Origin: Toxorhynchites rutilus septentrionalis
Lineage: Eukaryota; Arthropoda; Insecta; Diptera; Culicidae
Direction of reading: 5' to 3'
DNA: 64,000 nt
Assembly (NCBI RefSeq): GCF_029784135.1
Contig: NC_073746.1
Location: 60,238,097-60,302,096 of the forward strand
Of the stretch, positions 1 to 12,868 are shown in pieces (the stretch's first letter is position 1; the number at the start of each line of letters is the position of its first letter). The notes beneath the pieces were generated by a model. That model was not told where the DNA came from. It did not search any database and saw nothing but the letters and a program-made list of their open reading frames with translations. Both the position numbers and the translations under genes were made by a program.

Positions 1-1261
1 ACAACTGCGATTGGATAATGTGAAGTCATGACCGAAACAAAAGACAAGAGCCTACCACTCGCCGACAATAACGCGTTTTTGCAAGTAACAAAAAACATCT
101 TGATCGAAAATTGTATCTGATAATAAGTTTAGATGATAATGATGTTTTGGTAGGAATGTTGGGCAATTTATGGAACATGAAAAAGATTAAGTGAGTGCGT
201 GTCTACGTGTTTTAGGTATTCAAATAACATGAAGTAGTAGTTTTCACTCACATTATTATACTGCTTTCGGGCCTGCCATACTAATAGGGAGGTGATTGAT
301 TCAAACAACGGCATGTGTTGACACTGTACATTTGTCATCGCTAGTTTAGTAGTTCGAAGTGCGATACGCATACAATGTTGCGTCAACGTAAAGGAACCGC
401 ATGGTCACATTCACATGCATCAACAACGTCAAGGTCCAGCAAAATTTGTCGACCGGAATAGTAGACGTTATGTTGATATTTCGTCAGTATTACGTTTTTG
501 AATTTTTCCGTAGTTCGAGAAATATTGAGCATGTCTTATTAAGATTATGTTTGTGTGTTTCTAGAAGGTAAAATCCATGTGACCAAGCTATACACAGCTT
601 CGGAAACATGAGTCGCGAATTCAGAACGCACGCAGGAAGAACGAGAAGCTGGCTGTTGAACTATTGGAACCGCAGCGCAAGCGTGATTTTCTGGGGTTCA
701 CAGAGTTGATTATTTCTGTATTGATTGGATTCTTGGATATGATATGCCAATATTGCGTTGCGCTGAAGGTTCACTCTAGGATTGTGTTGTGCAGATGGCA
801 AAGTCAAATTACTGGCTGCTTTTGGATGAAAAAGTGGATTTGATCCAACCTTCATATTTGTTTACTTATGAATTATAGTTTGGCCTGATCGTTCGTGTAT
901 CGTTCAGTTGTTATGTTTGATTAGGCGTAGTTTGCAAAGCATGCGACCAACCCTACTGTATCGCAGGAGGACCATCATGATACAGCTGTTTTACGCCTCA
1001 AGATTGGGCGAAGATGCATATTGCGGCGCCAACTCGCTTAGAATGGAAGCTGTTTCCGAAAGTTTATAATTTTTCTTGTAAACTGGCTATGTCTATTGAT
1101 GAACGTTGGCCACACTCACCCTAGATAGTTTTCCTGGACTGGCTCCAGTCAGAAAAACGAACAAGCGTCACGCTAATCGCTAGTCCATCGAAGCTACTTT
1201 GGAGATGTTGGATATTACTTTAGATTGACGATAATGATTTTCGGTACAAATAGATAATTGT
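1..1261. other. Unassigned AT-rich sequence
   Basis: I see no gene, RNA or clear repeat here. The short open frames have no recognisable domain and do not look like conserved protein. Confidence 0.5.
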
Positions 1262-1522
1262 ACCCCCGAACTGTTCTAGCTGCGCTTCCCATTCAGCCCG
1301 CATCAAGAGCGTTTTCACAATATCTGTGTCGGTCCTAGTTCCCAGAGATACTTATTGTATAGATAGAAATTAGTCAGAAGTTCGACTAGAAAATAGTCAT
1401 ATTTTGTAAAATTAATTTTGTTGCTGCCAGTCCCAGTCAGTCAGTACTTTACTACCAAAAAGCTCAAAGTCGACCCCTAGGGACCGACGCGGGGCTCGAA
1501 GTTTTAACGAGGCTGAACATCG
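1262..1522 (-). mobile_element. Decayed copy of a TTAA-type MITE family (copy C)
   Basis: Read on the minus strand, this block aligns along its length with the element at 47.90-48.18 kb and with the first 250 bp of the one at 45.48 kb. Shared landmarks in the same order are a GCGTCGGTCCCTAGGGG block, GAGCTTTTTGGTA, a GACTGACTGGGACTG tract, a GACTATTTTCTA stretch, GGGA.CT.GGACCGACA and AACGCTCTTGATGCG. The outermost terminal repeat is degraded: the right edge has TTTTAACG where the intact copy has TTAACACG. The family shows no coding capacity, so it is a non-autonomous DNA element. Confidence 0.7.
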
Positions 1523-3378
1523 ATGTTCTTTAGGTCCAATTAAGCAAAACTGGAACTCGGAAACGATCGCACTTGCGTACCGTGGCCTAAATAATATATA
1601 TAATAAAGCGATATTTTACTTGTAAATTCATGGCTAATACCGATATAGGGATTGGGTTCAATTTCCAATCGGTCTATCTTCCCGGGTTGGAATTTCTCTC
1701 GGCATGCCATAGAATAAATATTCTAGATAATGGCTCAAGTTGTTATTTCGATCAGTTTTCTATGTCTGGGCGAGATGAGGTTCACCCAGTCTGTAATGTT
1801 TGAAGTTAGTTAGAATCTATTCGTACTGCTCATTTTACTAGAGCGATCCTAGTGAACGGGAGGTTTTACAAGTTTTTTGTTTGATTTTTTTTCCTCATTC
1901 GATGATAATTTTTTTATTGCATTCAGATAAAAAAAAGATAAGATCATTGAGGCTCGATTTTAATATTCTCAAATAAGAATTTCTTCGAGATGTTCTTGTT
2001 CTGCAAAAATCAAAGAACATCTATTTGAACCTTCAGATATTGGTAGTACAGATAAACACATGTTTCATGAACATAATTTTCATCTGTTATGCCCTGGTAA
2101 TTTCTAATTATAACTCATTCATGACTCTCCATGCTTACTTGTGCCACTTAGATGAGCAACATACAAAGTATAGTCTTCCCATCAATTGCTCCTAAAAACT
2201 AGCACAGGTTTCTAGTGACGATTATCGACGACGACAGCACTCGAATCCGTACCCACCAAACGCACAAGTTCGTCCAAGTCCGATATGCTCACCATGGAAG
2301 TCGTAAGGAGCAGTCGCGCACATCGAGCAATTCCAGTTTGTGAAGCCATTTCCAACCGTATCGCTCTAACCGGCTTGTAATTAACTAAAAAAAAAATTAA
2401 AACGTTTTCATTATACCGAGAAGAGAACCATTAAAATCGCCTGGTTTTTGGATTAACAAGAGCCGAGGAGGATCGCCGCGTGCGTTGTTGTGCGTAGATA
2501 CACATCCCAAAAGCCGGGGCATTGGAGCGAGGAAATAATTCGAGGAAGCGTCGGTCACTATCACCGTGGCGGGGTTACGATACAATGCGGATGAGTCATG
2601 GGTACCAGGTCTCGGCTACCGGTCCTCAAGTCGTTCTCTATCTCTTCAGCGAATGGTCAATGCTGCTGCCAAATGAATGGGAAGCGTTAAGCGAGGATAT
2701 CTCAATTGGATCTGAAGGCGACCGCGATAACTCATTTACGTGAATACGTGAATAATTACGTGTGCTCTCCTAGCTTTGCTCTGCCATACATCATGCCAAT
2801 CTATATACACAAAATGGAGCGCCATAGAAACAGATTCATTGGGCATCGCAAGATGATGAAGAAGATAAACGGTGGGCATCGGTAGAAAACAAATTTGCAT
2901 TTAACCGTTTCTCGTGTGGCTTCCCATTTCAGACACTCCGGCAGGCTTCGGCAATCTTTCCGTGCGAATGTGGGTATTTTTTGCCATAGCAGATATGCAG
3001 TGGCCGGCCTACAAGTGTGCACATTCCCGTTACAAGATAATTTCATCTTGCGCTACTTTCGAGTGGCAAAAAACCATAATGATCGCAATATACCACTCTG
3101 CGGCCCACGGGTAGGTCGATCGTGGTTAGAGAAGCTGTTTGAAAAAAAAAACAAAAAAAAAACACTATAGCAAAATATTTATGGAGCATGTGCATGGACA
3201 GTTACTCGGTAGCTCTTATTGAGGAAGTTATGATGGAAGATTCATCCGCTTAGAATCTGTAACGAAAATAAAAAACGTGTTGGACCTATTTGCCACGAGC
3301 TCATTGACATGAAATGTAACCCTGCTTTCCAATGAGATATTTTATAAATCTGCATAGGTTTTCTGTACGCTTTGTGCC
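1523..3378. other. Unassigned sequence, partly GC-richer
   Basis: No gene is recognised. Frames of about 60-90 codons occur at 2522-2743 and 2895-3170, in locally GC-richer DNA, but they carry no domain or splice context that I can defend. Confidence 0.4.
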
Positions 3379-3442
3379 CATCCTAATGATACTATTTTGC
3401 CATCCCAATGATACTTTGTGCCCATCCCAATGATATATATTT
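3378..3442. repeat. Short tandem repeat, about 2.5-3 units
   Basis: The phrase CCCATCCCAATGATAC, or a close variant, recurs three times with TTTTG-type spacers and a period near 20-22 bp. It is a minor local tandem array. Confidence 0.7.
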
Positions 3443-4239
3443 TGCACTCTACCGAATTTCTTTTTCTTCTGAATAGAAATGACAGCACGTTCCATCTCTG
3501 GAAAAACGGGTTTCGAAAAGGTTTTATGCTTGGATTACCATCATTGCTGTTGCCAGAATCTCCAGGCTTTGGCTTGTCAATGATAAGCCCCATTCTAGTT
3601 TTGAAATTTCCTGTGAAAATTCCATTGATTTGTATTGCTGGGCTGAAATACCGATTTGTTCTTACTCGTTTTTTTTTGGTGGCATAGCATGTGTTGCGAA
3701 CTTAGATTTTCGCTAGCGCTTGAATCCCACCCGATATGGGGCAAGAGCTTCAACTCAGTAATTATCTTTTTCTTTTTTTAAACTTTTTATTGATACATTT
3801 TCTGATGTTTAACCTAAATTTATATTTCTTCCTCTACAGATTACTGTGAAATTCCATCAATTAGTTATGAGAGGTTTTGATTCAATTAAATTTTGGATTA
3901 AATTTCAATATTAAACAAATATAGTAAAAAAATTGTGATCGCTTTTTGCACTAAAAGGACAATTTGCGCAGTTTTGCGCTACAGCGGACAGTGCTTATTT
4001 GAAAAATTATGCTTTTACCTAAATTTTGCATATAGTCACAAACGTGACAAACTGTAGCAACAACATTTTTAAGTTGGTTTTCTACGAAATATCACTTTTT
4101 TTCATGAATTTCAACATGATTTTGAAAAGATAAAAAAAACACACACACATTACGAACATATCAACTAACAAAAAGCAAAACCGCGTGAAAAAATTATGCT
4201 AAAGAAGTAGAAGGATCTGAGCCTAAGGGCACGGAAGTA
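3443..4239. other. AT-rich sequence without features
   Basis: Very AT-rich, with homopolymer runs and a short CA run near 4140. No coding or structured element is recognised. Confidence 0.5.
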
Positions 4240-5344
4240 AGTTTGACGTAGGACTGTGATGGTTCGGAATAATTGTTTTTATTAAATGTAATTCTTTTCA
4301 TTGTTCAAAAATATGTTATGATTTTTCATAAAATTTCATGGTTTCAAATGTTATTTCTACGCTGAAAAGGTTAAAAAATCATAATTATACTTTGTTTCAT
4401 TCATAACATATGAAGAATGGCTTGGTATAAGTGTTGTATTATACATTTTTTTACTAGCCAACGGTGGGTGGCATATGTTGCGCTTCCCGTATCTGCCGAA
4501 CGGAATCCTCTTCATAATCAGTTATATCAACCAACTTAATATGATATTGATTCCATCGCCATTATCTACAGCATGAGCTTTTGAAAAGTGTCCGGAAGTG
4601 TACTAACAATCTATACGCACTAACAAACTTAAAAATATCGATTATTATCTATGACTTGGGTCAATCGCGTATTGAAACCAAATATACAAAAAATTGTCAT
4701 TCTTACCATTTACTGGTTTTTTAATGGTTAAAATGAATTCAAATAGAAATTAATAGAAATAATTACAACATCATCACTTTTGTGGTTCTGAGCTCTAATG
4801 TAGGTGTCACATGTCATCGGGAATAATAGCTTTTCCGTGAAATAATGTTCGTTTGGAGACAATATTTCACGTCACACACGTTACCAATGTGGTCCATTAC
4901 AATATCGCTGAATATTGATTTTCTGGAGTAATAATTTTCTATGGAATTCCAACCATCTTTCTAACCCACAACCCACTTATGACTACACATTGACTAGATG
5001 TCTGGTTTGTTTGATAGAACGAAATATTGCACACGATTTTGTCTTGTATACAGCATTCACGGGAACCAAGCTGAAAAAAAAATGCATAATGCATGATTTA
5101 CCCTTGCATTCGCTCGTAAAAAATACCTCTTCTAATCGTTAAATTGCTCACTTGTTTTACTACCACTGTTGATAGCTTAGGTGAAAAAAATTGTTGGATA
5201 ACTTTGCCGTCTAATGGTATATATTATGACATATATTGTAAGAGCAATTCTGCGTAATATGCATTTGAAAACTCTTAATTTTTCGTTACATTTTACGTAG
5301 AATGACCCCCTATATAGAAATCAAAGACGTAGTCCTACGTCAAA
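4240..5344. repeat. Interval bounded by inverted TTTGACGTAGGAC motifs
   Basis: The left edge reads TTTGACGTAGGACT. The right edge reads AGTCCTACGTCAAA and is part of the palindrome GACGTAGTCCTACGTC. The core recurs near 40.26, 43.60, 49.70 and 58.16 kb. The interior is AT-rich and shows no gene. The two motifs may be the termini of one non-autonomous element of about 1.1 kb, or two independent copies of the motif. No target duplication was identified. Confidence 0.35.
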
Positions 5345-6360
5345 AATGTTTATATAAAAAAATACACTTACGATTAGAGATGCCTTCCATTCTCACAAGG
5401 ATGAGCAAAAGAAACATTATTTTCTTATAACAAAATCGATGTATCAAGAATATCCGTTTTCTTGAACCAGCGGACCGAAGTATTTCTTGCGTTATTTTTA
5501 CTAGTGTTTGGTAAAAATTCGGAGACCAAATAAATCACCTAGATTGTGTTTTAATTTTCCTATACTCGCATAGGTCTGACAGACCGAGCATCAATGAGGT
5601 GGCTGAATTAAATGACTATTAAAACTGAATGAGGTTGAAGAAAAAATATTTTGTGGAGTTTTTTCACTCAATTATATCTTTTATTTGAATAGATACCAAT
5701 AACGTCTAAAATACACAATAGCAACATCACAGACACGTGCAGTCCAGAGTACACAAATTACGATTTATCGCACGACTACAGGAGTGTTAAATGACAAGTT
5801 CAACCTTATGTGTACAACCCACGTGAAACTTCCACCATGATGTGTGTGTCTCGCAAATCATCAATCGGACTAAGTGAGTCACATCCACATATAGAAATTT
5901 TTTGTTTAATATTTTAATTATCTTTTTTTTTGCTGAAAAACAGTTCTAAGGTCATTTTGAAATTTTCATTCGGAGAAAGGGTGTTGCCGAAAAGAAATGT
6001 TTCTAGAGACCGTGATAAATAACACTTCGAAGAAGCAACATATGAAATAGATGGAAGCTTCAGTATGTTAACAAATTTATTTGAAATCTCGCAGTATCCC
6101 GGTGGATCCACGTTTAAGAAGAAAATTACAGATGTCGGACAGACGCACTGTGTGTTGAGCCGAAGACCAAAATCAATTTTGAAGTTTTTTTTCGGGAATC
6201 TAATGCACTCATACTTGTTTATGTACGCTTAAAACTATGTAAACAAGTATTGGTGAGCTAGATAAACCATCACAATTGCTAATAAAAGCAGCTGAACTGT
6301 CAACTTCTGGCAAGATTGTTGCACACGAAGGTTTTTGTGAAATTTCAAAACGGATTTCAA
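5345..6360. other. AT-rich sequence without features
   Basis: No gene or structured repeat was recognised in this stretch. Confidence 0.5.
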
Positions 6361-6670
6361 CTCATTCTTAAAAGTCAAATGTTGTGTGGCATCAAATCAA
6401 CTGAAATGGAATGCAACTATCAAGGTAAGTAGTGAGTATTTTGATGGAGAAGTGGCTTGGTTCCAATAATACTCTTGAGAAATGGGGAAGTTGAATTTGC
6501 AAAGAAATAGAAAATGATGACATCAAAATTCAAACGTTAGATATCGTTTTAAAAAAACTCCCACTGACTTCCCCTCCCAAACCTCCATAAAATTTTTGCA
6601 AAATATGTCCTCTTTGAGGGCATATATGACTAGGTGTAGTTTCCTGCAGTTCTAAAAGATATTCAATGAT

Positions 6671-7108
6671 TTGTACGTCAGCGCCAATCGCTTCTTAATC
6701 AACAGATTTTTGAAAAAATGGTTGGAAAGTAGTGAGAATAACAGTACCTCATGCGCATTCCACTATCTGATAGCTAATCTGCTAGATAATAGTCCGGAGC
6801 ATGTTTACAAAAATTTTACAATTTTTGTCACACGTACTGTTCTAAACTCAACAAAAAGTGGAAAGAAAAAACTATTCATGAAGAAACTTAGAACGTGGCT
6901 GCAGTCACCAGTTCTGTTGCCGAGTTCTGAAGAGATTAACGATGAACCCACTGGAGGCAAAAAAAGATCTAGTTTTTGCTGCGAACATTTCTGGGAATTG
7001 AAGATTACAACAAGTGTTTCGGTGACATCCACAATGGTGGACATTGTTACCGATAAATTTAAATCATCGGTCACAATATGTTTTCTGTGTCAAATTATTT
7101 CTTTTTAG
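6671..7108 (+). CDS. Unidentified 145-codon open frame
   Basis: This is one of the longest uninterrupted plus-strand frames in the window. It starts at a TTG, and the first in-frame ATG lies much later. The middle has a hydrophilic, Lys/Ser-rich composition and a motif LPSSEE. A good splice donor (CAAG|GTAAGT) lies near 6423 and a good acceptor (TTTCCTGCAG) ends at 6649, but the frame carries a TAA just after that acceptor, so the splice does not feed it. I recognise no family. It could be a chance frame or a fragment of a decayed element. Confidence 0.2.
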   Translation: MYVSANRFLINRFLKKWLESSENNSTSCAFHYLIANLLDNSPEHVYKNFTIFVTRTVLNSTKSGKKKLFMKKLRTWLQSPVLLPSSEEINDEPTGGKKRSSFCCEHFWELKITTSVSVTSTMVDIVTDKFKSSVTICFLCQIISF

Positions 7109-7768
7109 TGTGTAAGTAAAATTTTGTTTGATTGTGACTGATCTAATTGTTGTTAAATGTAAATACCTTGGTTAAAACAAATCGATGTAAACCGACTAAC
7201 CCGACATCAGGCCGACGTGGTTTAACATTAGGTGAAAATTAGAGGAAATGGAAGAAGGAAAAGGGGAGAGGAAAGGAACTGGAGGAGAGGAAATAAGTTG
7301 ACTTGGAAGATGAGATTGGGGTCCGAAGCCAGGAAACGATAAGGAAGTTGAAAAATTGGAAGACGAATTTGTTGAGAAGAGATCGAAAGATACATGGTGG
7401 AAAGATAGTGAGTCGAAAAGCGAAGAAGTAAACAGTCATAAGAGTAAAGAAAAAAATGACTGGTAGTGTGTAGTGAAGAAGTTGAGAGGACCTACCACCA
7501 CCAAAGCGATACTCTTGTGAGAGCGACATCATCGCCATCACGACGAGCTCATCCGTCAGGACAGACAGCATCGCTTCTCCCAGCAGCAACAACGAAAAGC
7601 AGCACGACGTCAACGATCACGAAGGACAAAGCGAAGGGCCCCAACGTTCACGGTACCGATACTAACCATTTAAACCGAAAAAAATACAGCAAAAAACAAA
7701 AACTAATTTCTCCAACTAACTTCTCTCTCTCTATTCTATTCTATTATCAACGTCAATCCATTTTACAG
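7109..7768. other. Purine-biased stretch followed by a candidate intron
   Basis: From about 7240 to 7420 the plus strand is strongly purine-biased (GGAGAGGAAAGG-type). It then turns into sequence encoding a Gln/Arg- or Ser/Thr-rich frame (7500-7660). Next comes a pyrimidine tract (CTCTCTCTCTATTCTATTC) leading to an AG at 7768. The layout resembles exon, intron and acceptor, but the upstream donor is not certain. Confidence 0.25.
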
Positions 7769-7880
7769 AGACAGCTTCTTGTGTCCGCACTTCGCAATTC
7801 CGCTTTGCCGGTGTTCCAACCAAGGTCGAAACAGCCTTCCCGAGGGCCAAAGCCGACCCTGAGAAATATAAAACACGAGG
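7769..7880 (+). CDS. Candidate internal exon, product unknown
   Basis: A strong acceptor (long pyrimidine tract, then CCATTTTACAG) precedes the block, and a consensus-like donor (CACGAG|GTGAGC) follows it. Two frames stay open through all 112 bp. One of them contains FAGVPTKVETAFPRAKADPE, which reads like genuine protein. The exon lies in a repeat-poor patch. I do not recognise the protein. It may belong to a host gene with large introns or to an old retroelement. Confidence 0.3.
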
Positions 7881-9300
7881 TGAGCTAAGCTGGGCAGTAC
7901 GGCTAAAGCCGTAGTTAAGCACATTCAGGACCTGGCTAACTCAGCAGTTGACGGTATTGTTGAAACTTTACACACTAAGCCTACAAAAGCGAAATTGATC
8001 TGTATATGGGGCATGGATGACAGATCTGGACACAGTACTTACAAATAAAAATTATCAAATGAAAATGCAACAGATGAATTTTTATAATCCGTTGGATATG
8101 AGACACTTTTGCCAATGATGCAATAAATGTGTAATTAATGCCAGCAATGTGTATCCGAAAAGATCCGTACTTTTCACTTTTGACAAATAAAGATTTTTTT
8201 ACATGAGACACTTATAAGATTATTCAAATGACATATGACCAGTGTTGCCAACCTTCCAGTTTTTTCTTGCTGCCATTATATTCTTTTCTTCCAGTCGTGA
8301 TAATTCTACTCCGGTCCACTCACATCGAGGACCTTTATGACTTTATTTTCTTTGTCTATCTATATCTATATATATTTAGTATAAGCATACAGAAGTATGG
8401 TATGGTGTTTTCTCACTAATTTGCCTCCCTTTCATTGATATTCAGTTCAATCAGGAAAATTATGTCAGTTTGGATAATGTTTATGTATGTGCTTCTATCG
8501 AAATGTTGATCAATAAATATTTTTTAGCATGTAAAATTTTACAACCAAGACCAATATCAGTTCGATAAAGTTTTACATTATACTCTGCAATCAAGTTAAA
8601 AACATTTGAATTTTAATGATCCTTCCACTTACTTCACTTATTAACGAAACAATAGATCGGGAGGGCACAGTCCCCATCTAACTTCATTGACTAAGGATAA
8701 AGAACCGAGGTGACCTTAACATTGGCCTCAGAATAAATTTCATTACGAAAAAAAATATTCATAATGAAAATTACGCTCTGGTGGCGTTAATACGTGAGTA
8801 CCAATGCTACATATTGACACTGTTGATGTATATTCCGATTTTATTTGCTAATATAAACCAATTGAGAAGAAATTAAAAAATAATGCTTCCAGCTTTTTCC
8901 AGTTTTTTTTAATTTTCCAAAAAAATTCTACAAAAATTCCAGCTTTTTCAAAAATTTGGTTGGCATCTCTGCATAGGACACTTATACAAACAGCTATTCA
9001 GATATTTTGAAACAACCACTTCAACATAATTTAAACCAGTAATTACTCAAATAATGATTTCTGCGTATCCGAAATTATCAGAAATTTTCACTTTAAACAA
9101 ATACAGATGTTGCCCCTTGAGACACTTACGCGATTGTTCAAATAAAATGAGACATTGATGCAAACAATAGATCTGATATTTCTGCTCAATTTTTCCCATC
9201 ACACCAAATTCTCCTTAATTTTCTAAAATTGTTATAGTTCAGTTCAGTTCTAGTTCTAAATAGAGAAAAAAGGTACACAACCCTCTTTGTTATACGAAGT
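7881..9300. other. AT-rich sequence without a recognised gene
   Basis: No coding or RNA feature is supported. Near 8889-8950 a short CCAGCTTTTT phrase is repeated, which points to a small degenerate repeat. Confidence 0.5.
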
Positions 9301-11770
9301 CTGAATGGGTTGTTTTTGAATGTGGTTTTATTCATTTTTAAATGTAGTAATCCGTTATCAGAGCTCCTCCTCCTCTCTGTGTTCATCATCGCCATTCAAT
9401 TTACGGAACTTTGGACCCGATCGGAACTAAATTCAATCATTTCTCTGTCTTCGATTGGTCGATTACCGGATTCGTTTTGGCTCGAATCGATGTAATTTCT
9501 CCACTGCGGAACCACCGCTTCCGGTCCATCATGGGGGAAACATGACTTTTCTCTTTTTTTTTTTTCATTTGCAACCGCTTTACGAGCGGTGGTGCAGAGC
9601 GAAGCGGTCAGACAAACAACGGGTCGGTGGAAGTTGCTCTTACTGGGTTCAGGTCAGACGGTAGTCATCTTGTTCGTGTCCGCTAACCCATGAAAAACTC
9701 GTACATCGGGAGGGATGTTCGAATCGTAAGAGCTATGCTCAAACGCTTCGGAAGTCGAGTAGACTCAGGCCTAATTGAGCACCTTCCCGTTTATGCTTCA
9801 ACAGGTCCATAGATTCGGATGTTTACATGAGAAAAACTTCGCGGTTGACCCAGACACGTCATGCAATAACAGGAATAGACGTCGCAATTATTCACATTAG
9901 CCGCTTCTCCCATGGTGTGCCGACATGGCCAGAAAGGCTTTAAATATATTCTGTTGTGGGAATTTTTCCATCGTGCGCACTAAATGAAAACAGGAAAAAA
10001 AAGAGAACAAGCAACAACAATAACAACAACCGCGAACACGTTACACTGTTTTGAAATGACCTTTCCGGGTTCACCAACAATCGCTAGTCGTCTTGAAGGC
10101 GATTTGATATTCGCGGGTGATAATAATTCTATGAAAGTATGAAATATCACTGCTTAAACTAGATCCAGAGTGCGGCATTCGGGTTGAATTCTAGTGGCTT
10201 CATTGTATTTAAATCCCGTGAACTTTGCAGAGCTGCGTGAGTAGAGATAGAGAGTGCGAGCAAGTGGCCGGATTTTGGGTCCCACGGTCATAATGAAATT
10301 AATGCCCTCGGAGGATGGTACAGGCGCTGCGGACGAGAGGCGTGGAGTAGCATCCATCCGGCTTCTCTGGTAGGAACACATAGTTTCGCTCAGAACCTCA
10401 TCTACACGGGAATGAACAACAGTGAAGACTTAATTCGATTCGGACGAATGGTCGATTCGACTATCGAAGCAGGAGGAATGAAAGCGTGAAGGTGTAGGCA
10501 GTGCAATCACAGATACGCAAAGTCTAGTGTTTTAAAATAGGACTGAGACAAATCGCAACAGGAAATCAGTATGAATGTGACAAATCGAACTCTTCTCCCA
10601 GAGAACCTCAAATAAACCACCGTGAAAATTGAATCTTGAAACAACCAAGTTGAAAATGCTTCCAACTCGGACACCCTTTTTGAAAGCTAAAAAATTCGCA
10701 TTGGCAATCGATTCATTTTGCTCACTGCAGGCTAATGACTTATTCGTCGCTGAAACAAACCAAAAAAAAAAAATAGAACACACCGAAAGGAACTGAAGAA
10801 AAAAAATAAATGCTTGCACGCGCATTTCCCATTAATTCACCGCTCTCCATCAGATCCAGATCATTGGGCTGAGCAAAGTGTGGATTGATTTTTCGTTCCG
10901 TTCAAAACATCTGCCTCAATTTCACGGAAGTTATTAAATTCTTGCTGTGGTTAAGCCCGGAGCAACGATATACGGTGCGCTTAATATCCATAATCATCGC
11001 CAGAGCTTGAACTCAGCTCGGAAGTAAAAACAAAATCGATGCTCTAGATGGGATTTAAGATTGGGAGGAAGTCGCTTACCATCGGATATTGGTTCGGATA
11101 CGAATGTTGGCTTGTAGATTTTGAAAAATATTTTTTTTTTATAAATGTGGAATTGTTGACGACACGTTCGGCTCATTGCTAGACGGATAGATGGATCGGG
11201 GTTCGGTTCAATATTCTTTCACGGTCTGCCGGTGAGGCGAAGGAACTATGATGGCAAGTCATACCGAACGGATTCGTCAGTGAGCGTGTGTAATTTGATA
11301 ATAATAGATTTGCACGAAACCACCACCTCGAAAACTGGACGCACCACTGGGTGGAAGGGGGTGAAACTGCCGCTGTCAGTCGCAAAGGTAGACGAACGGA
11401 GAGTGTGAAAATAATTGGCTTATTCTATTGTCAAGGTAAGACAGGGACCGGACTTCGGGAAGAGCCTGTTGAATCGACGAGGAGTGAATTATACTTCATC
11501 AAGGTCATCAGAGGGGGGTTCTGATTACTTTTCGTGTCGACATGGATTGGTTGTGACTCCTCATGCTGAGATATGAATGGCTACAGCCGGGTGAGTTCTA
11601 TCAGGTATGAGCAGTTTGTTTAGACGATGAATTGGTGCCGCCTGGTTAATGCAACACTACACCCAAAATTGATTTTTAGCTTATGTTTTGTCATCCCGAT
11701 TTATTACATTAAATGAGCGTAAAAATAACAGAAAATGTCATGACTCTCAAATACTGGTAAGCATATAATA
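9301..11770. other. GC-richer, repeat-poor block, possibly regulatory or UTR sequence
   Basis: Base composition is more balanced here than on either side. The block lacks the dispersed repeats seen elsewhere and contains CAA-rich runs (about 10010-10035) of the sort seen in dipteran enhancers and 5' UTRs. No frame above 100 codons exists, and I could not define exons. It is a reasonable place to look for conserved non-coding sequence. Confidence 0.3.
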
Positions 11771-11772
11771 TA

Positions 11773-12868
11773 CTAGCTGACCCGACGAACTTCGTCCCGC
11801 CCACAATTTTATTTTTCGTTATCACATCCACGTTTTCTTACTAAGCGCACGTTCATGGGTCCAATCGCAGAACTGTTCATTGATTGATCTTCTAATCTAC
11901 CTTTTAAAATTACATTTTGCTATAAAATTCCTCGTACTGTCAGATTATTTTCAGACACAATTGTCGTTCAAGATTTTTCAACCTCTTGAAAATAACATGT
12001 TTCTCTCTTACATGGAATAAATGTTTGATACAGGAAATATGATAGAATAAAGACAGCCCTAAATCGCACAATTCCTTTCTCGAGTTTTGCTATCATCAAC
12101 ACATTCGGTGATCCATTTTTATTTATATAGATAGAAGATGATATAGGAGTGCGTTTTATCACAATAAAATCCATTCACATTTTCGAGCGAAGATCAATTT
12201 CGTTAGCGCAAACATCAAAAGAACTAACAACGCTTGTCAATATGTAATTGTACAAAATATGCGAATAAATGTTTTCGAATTTTCCCACTTTCCTTCAGAG
12301 TTTTCCAAAAATTTTCAATTATCATATTTTCATATCATTTGCTTGATTAGTTCTCGAGTTATGCAGAAATTTGTCTTTCAATTGTATGGCAGCCCTCCCT
12401 TAGAGAGGGGAGGAGTGTCTAACCACCATAGAAACATTTATTGCACCCCAAAACATCCACATGCCAAATTTGGTTTCATTTGCTTGATTAATTCTCGAGT
12501 TATGCAGAAATATTTGTTTCATTTGTATGGCAGCGCCCCCTAAGAGAGGGGGAAGGAGTATCAACCACCATAGAATCATTTATTGCTCCCTAAAACCTCC
12601 ACATGCCAAATTTCGTTTCATTTTCTTGATTAATTCTCGAGTTATGCATAAATATGTGTTTCATTTGTATGGCAGCCACCCCCCCCCCCCCTTTGAGAGG
12701 GGGAACCGCCACAGAAACATTGCACCCCAAAACCTTCACATGCCAAACTTGGTTTGCTTGATTAATTCTCGAATAATGCAGAAATTTGTGTTTCATTTGT
12801 ATGGCAGCCCCCCCTAACAGAGGGATCAGGGGTTTCGAACTATCATAAGAACCTTCCTCGACCCCAAC
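11773..12868 (-). mobile_element. Non-autonomous Helitron, minus orientation, 5' end lost
   Basis: Read on the minus strand, the element ends in GGGTCAGCTAG followed by a host T, as expected for a Helitron 3' end (CTRR then T). The last 400 bp match the 3' end of the Helitron at 63.26 kb, including the phrase CGCACTCCTATATCATCTTC. The body carries four copies of a degenerate unit of about 140 bp. The 5' part matches the start of the 59.24-kb Helitron up to a GACCCCAA phrase and then stops abruptly near 12868, where a different repeat begins. No Rep/helicase sequence is present. A frame of 68 codons at 11968-12174 is a by-product of the repeat. Confidence 0.65.
12336..12830. repeat. Four degenerate ~140-bp tandem units inside the Helitron
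   Basis: Units begin near 12336, 12475, 12618 and 12752. Each contains CTTGATTAATTCTCGAG, then a TATGCAGAAAT-like phrase, TTTCATTTGTATGGCAGC, a C-rich/G-rich palindromic patch (CCC..TTAGAGAGGGG) and a CATAGAAACATT block. Spacing is about 134-143 bp. One unit has a run of 14 C near 12670. The Helitron at 59.24 kb carries fewer units of the same type. Confidence 0.8.
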
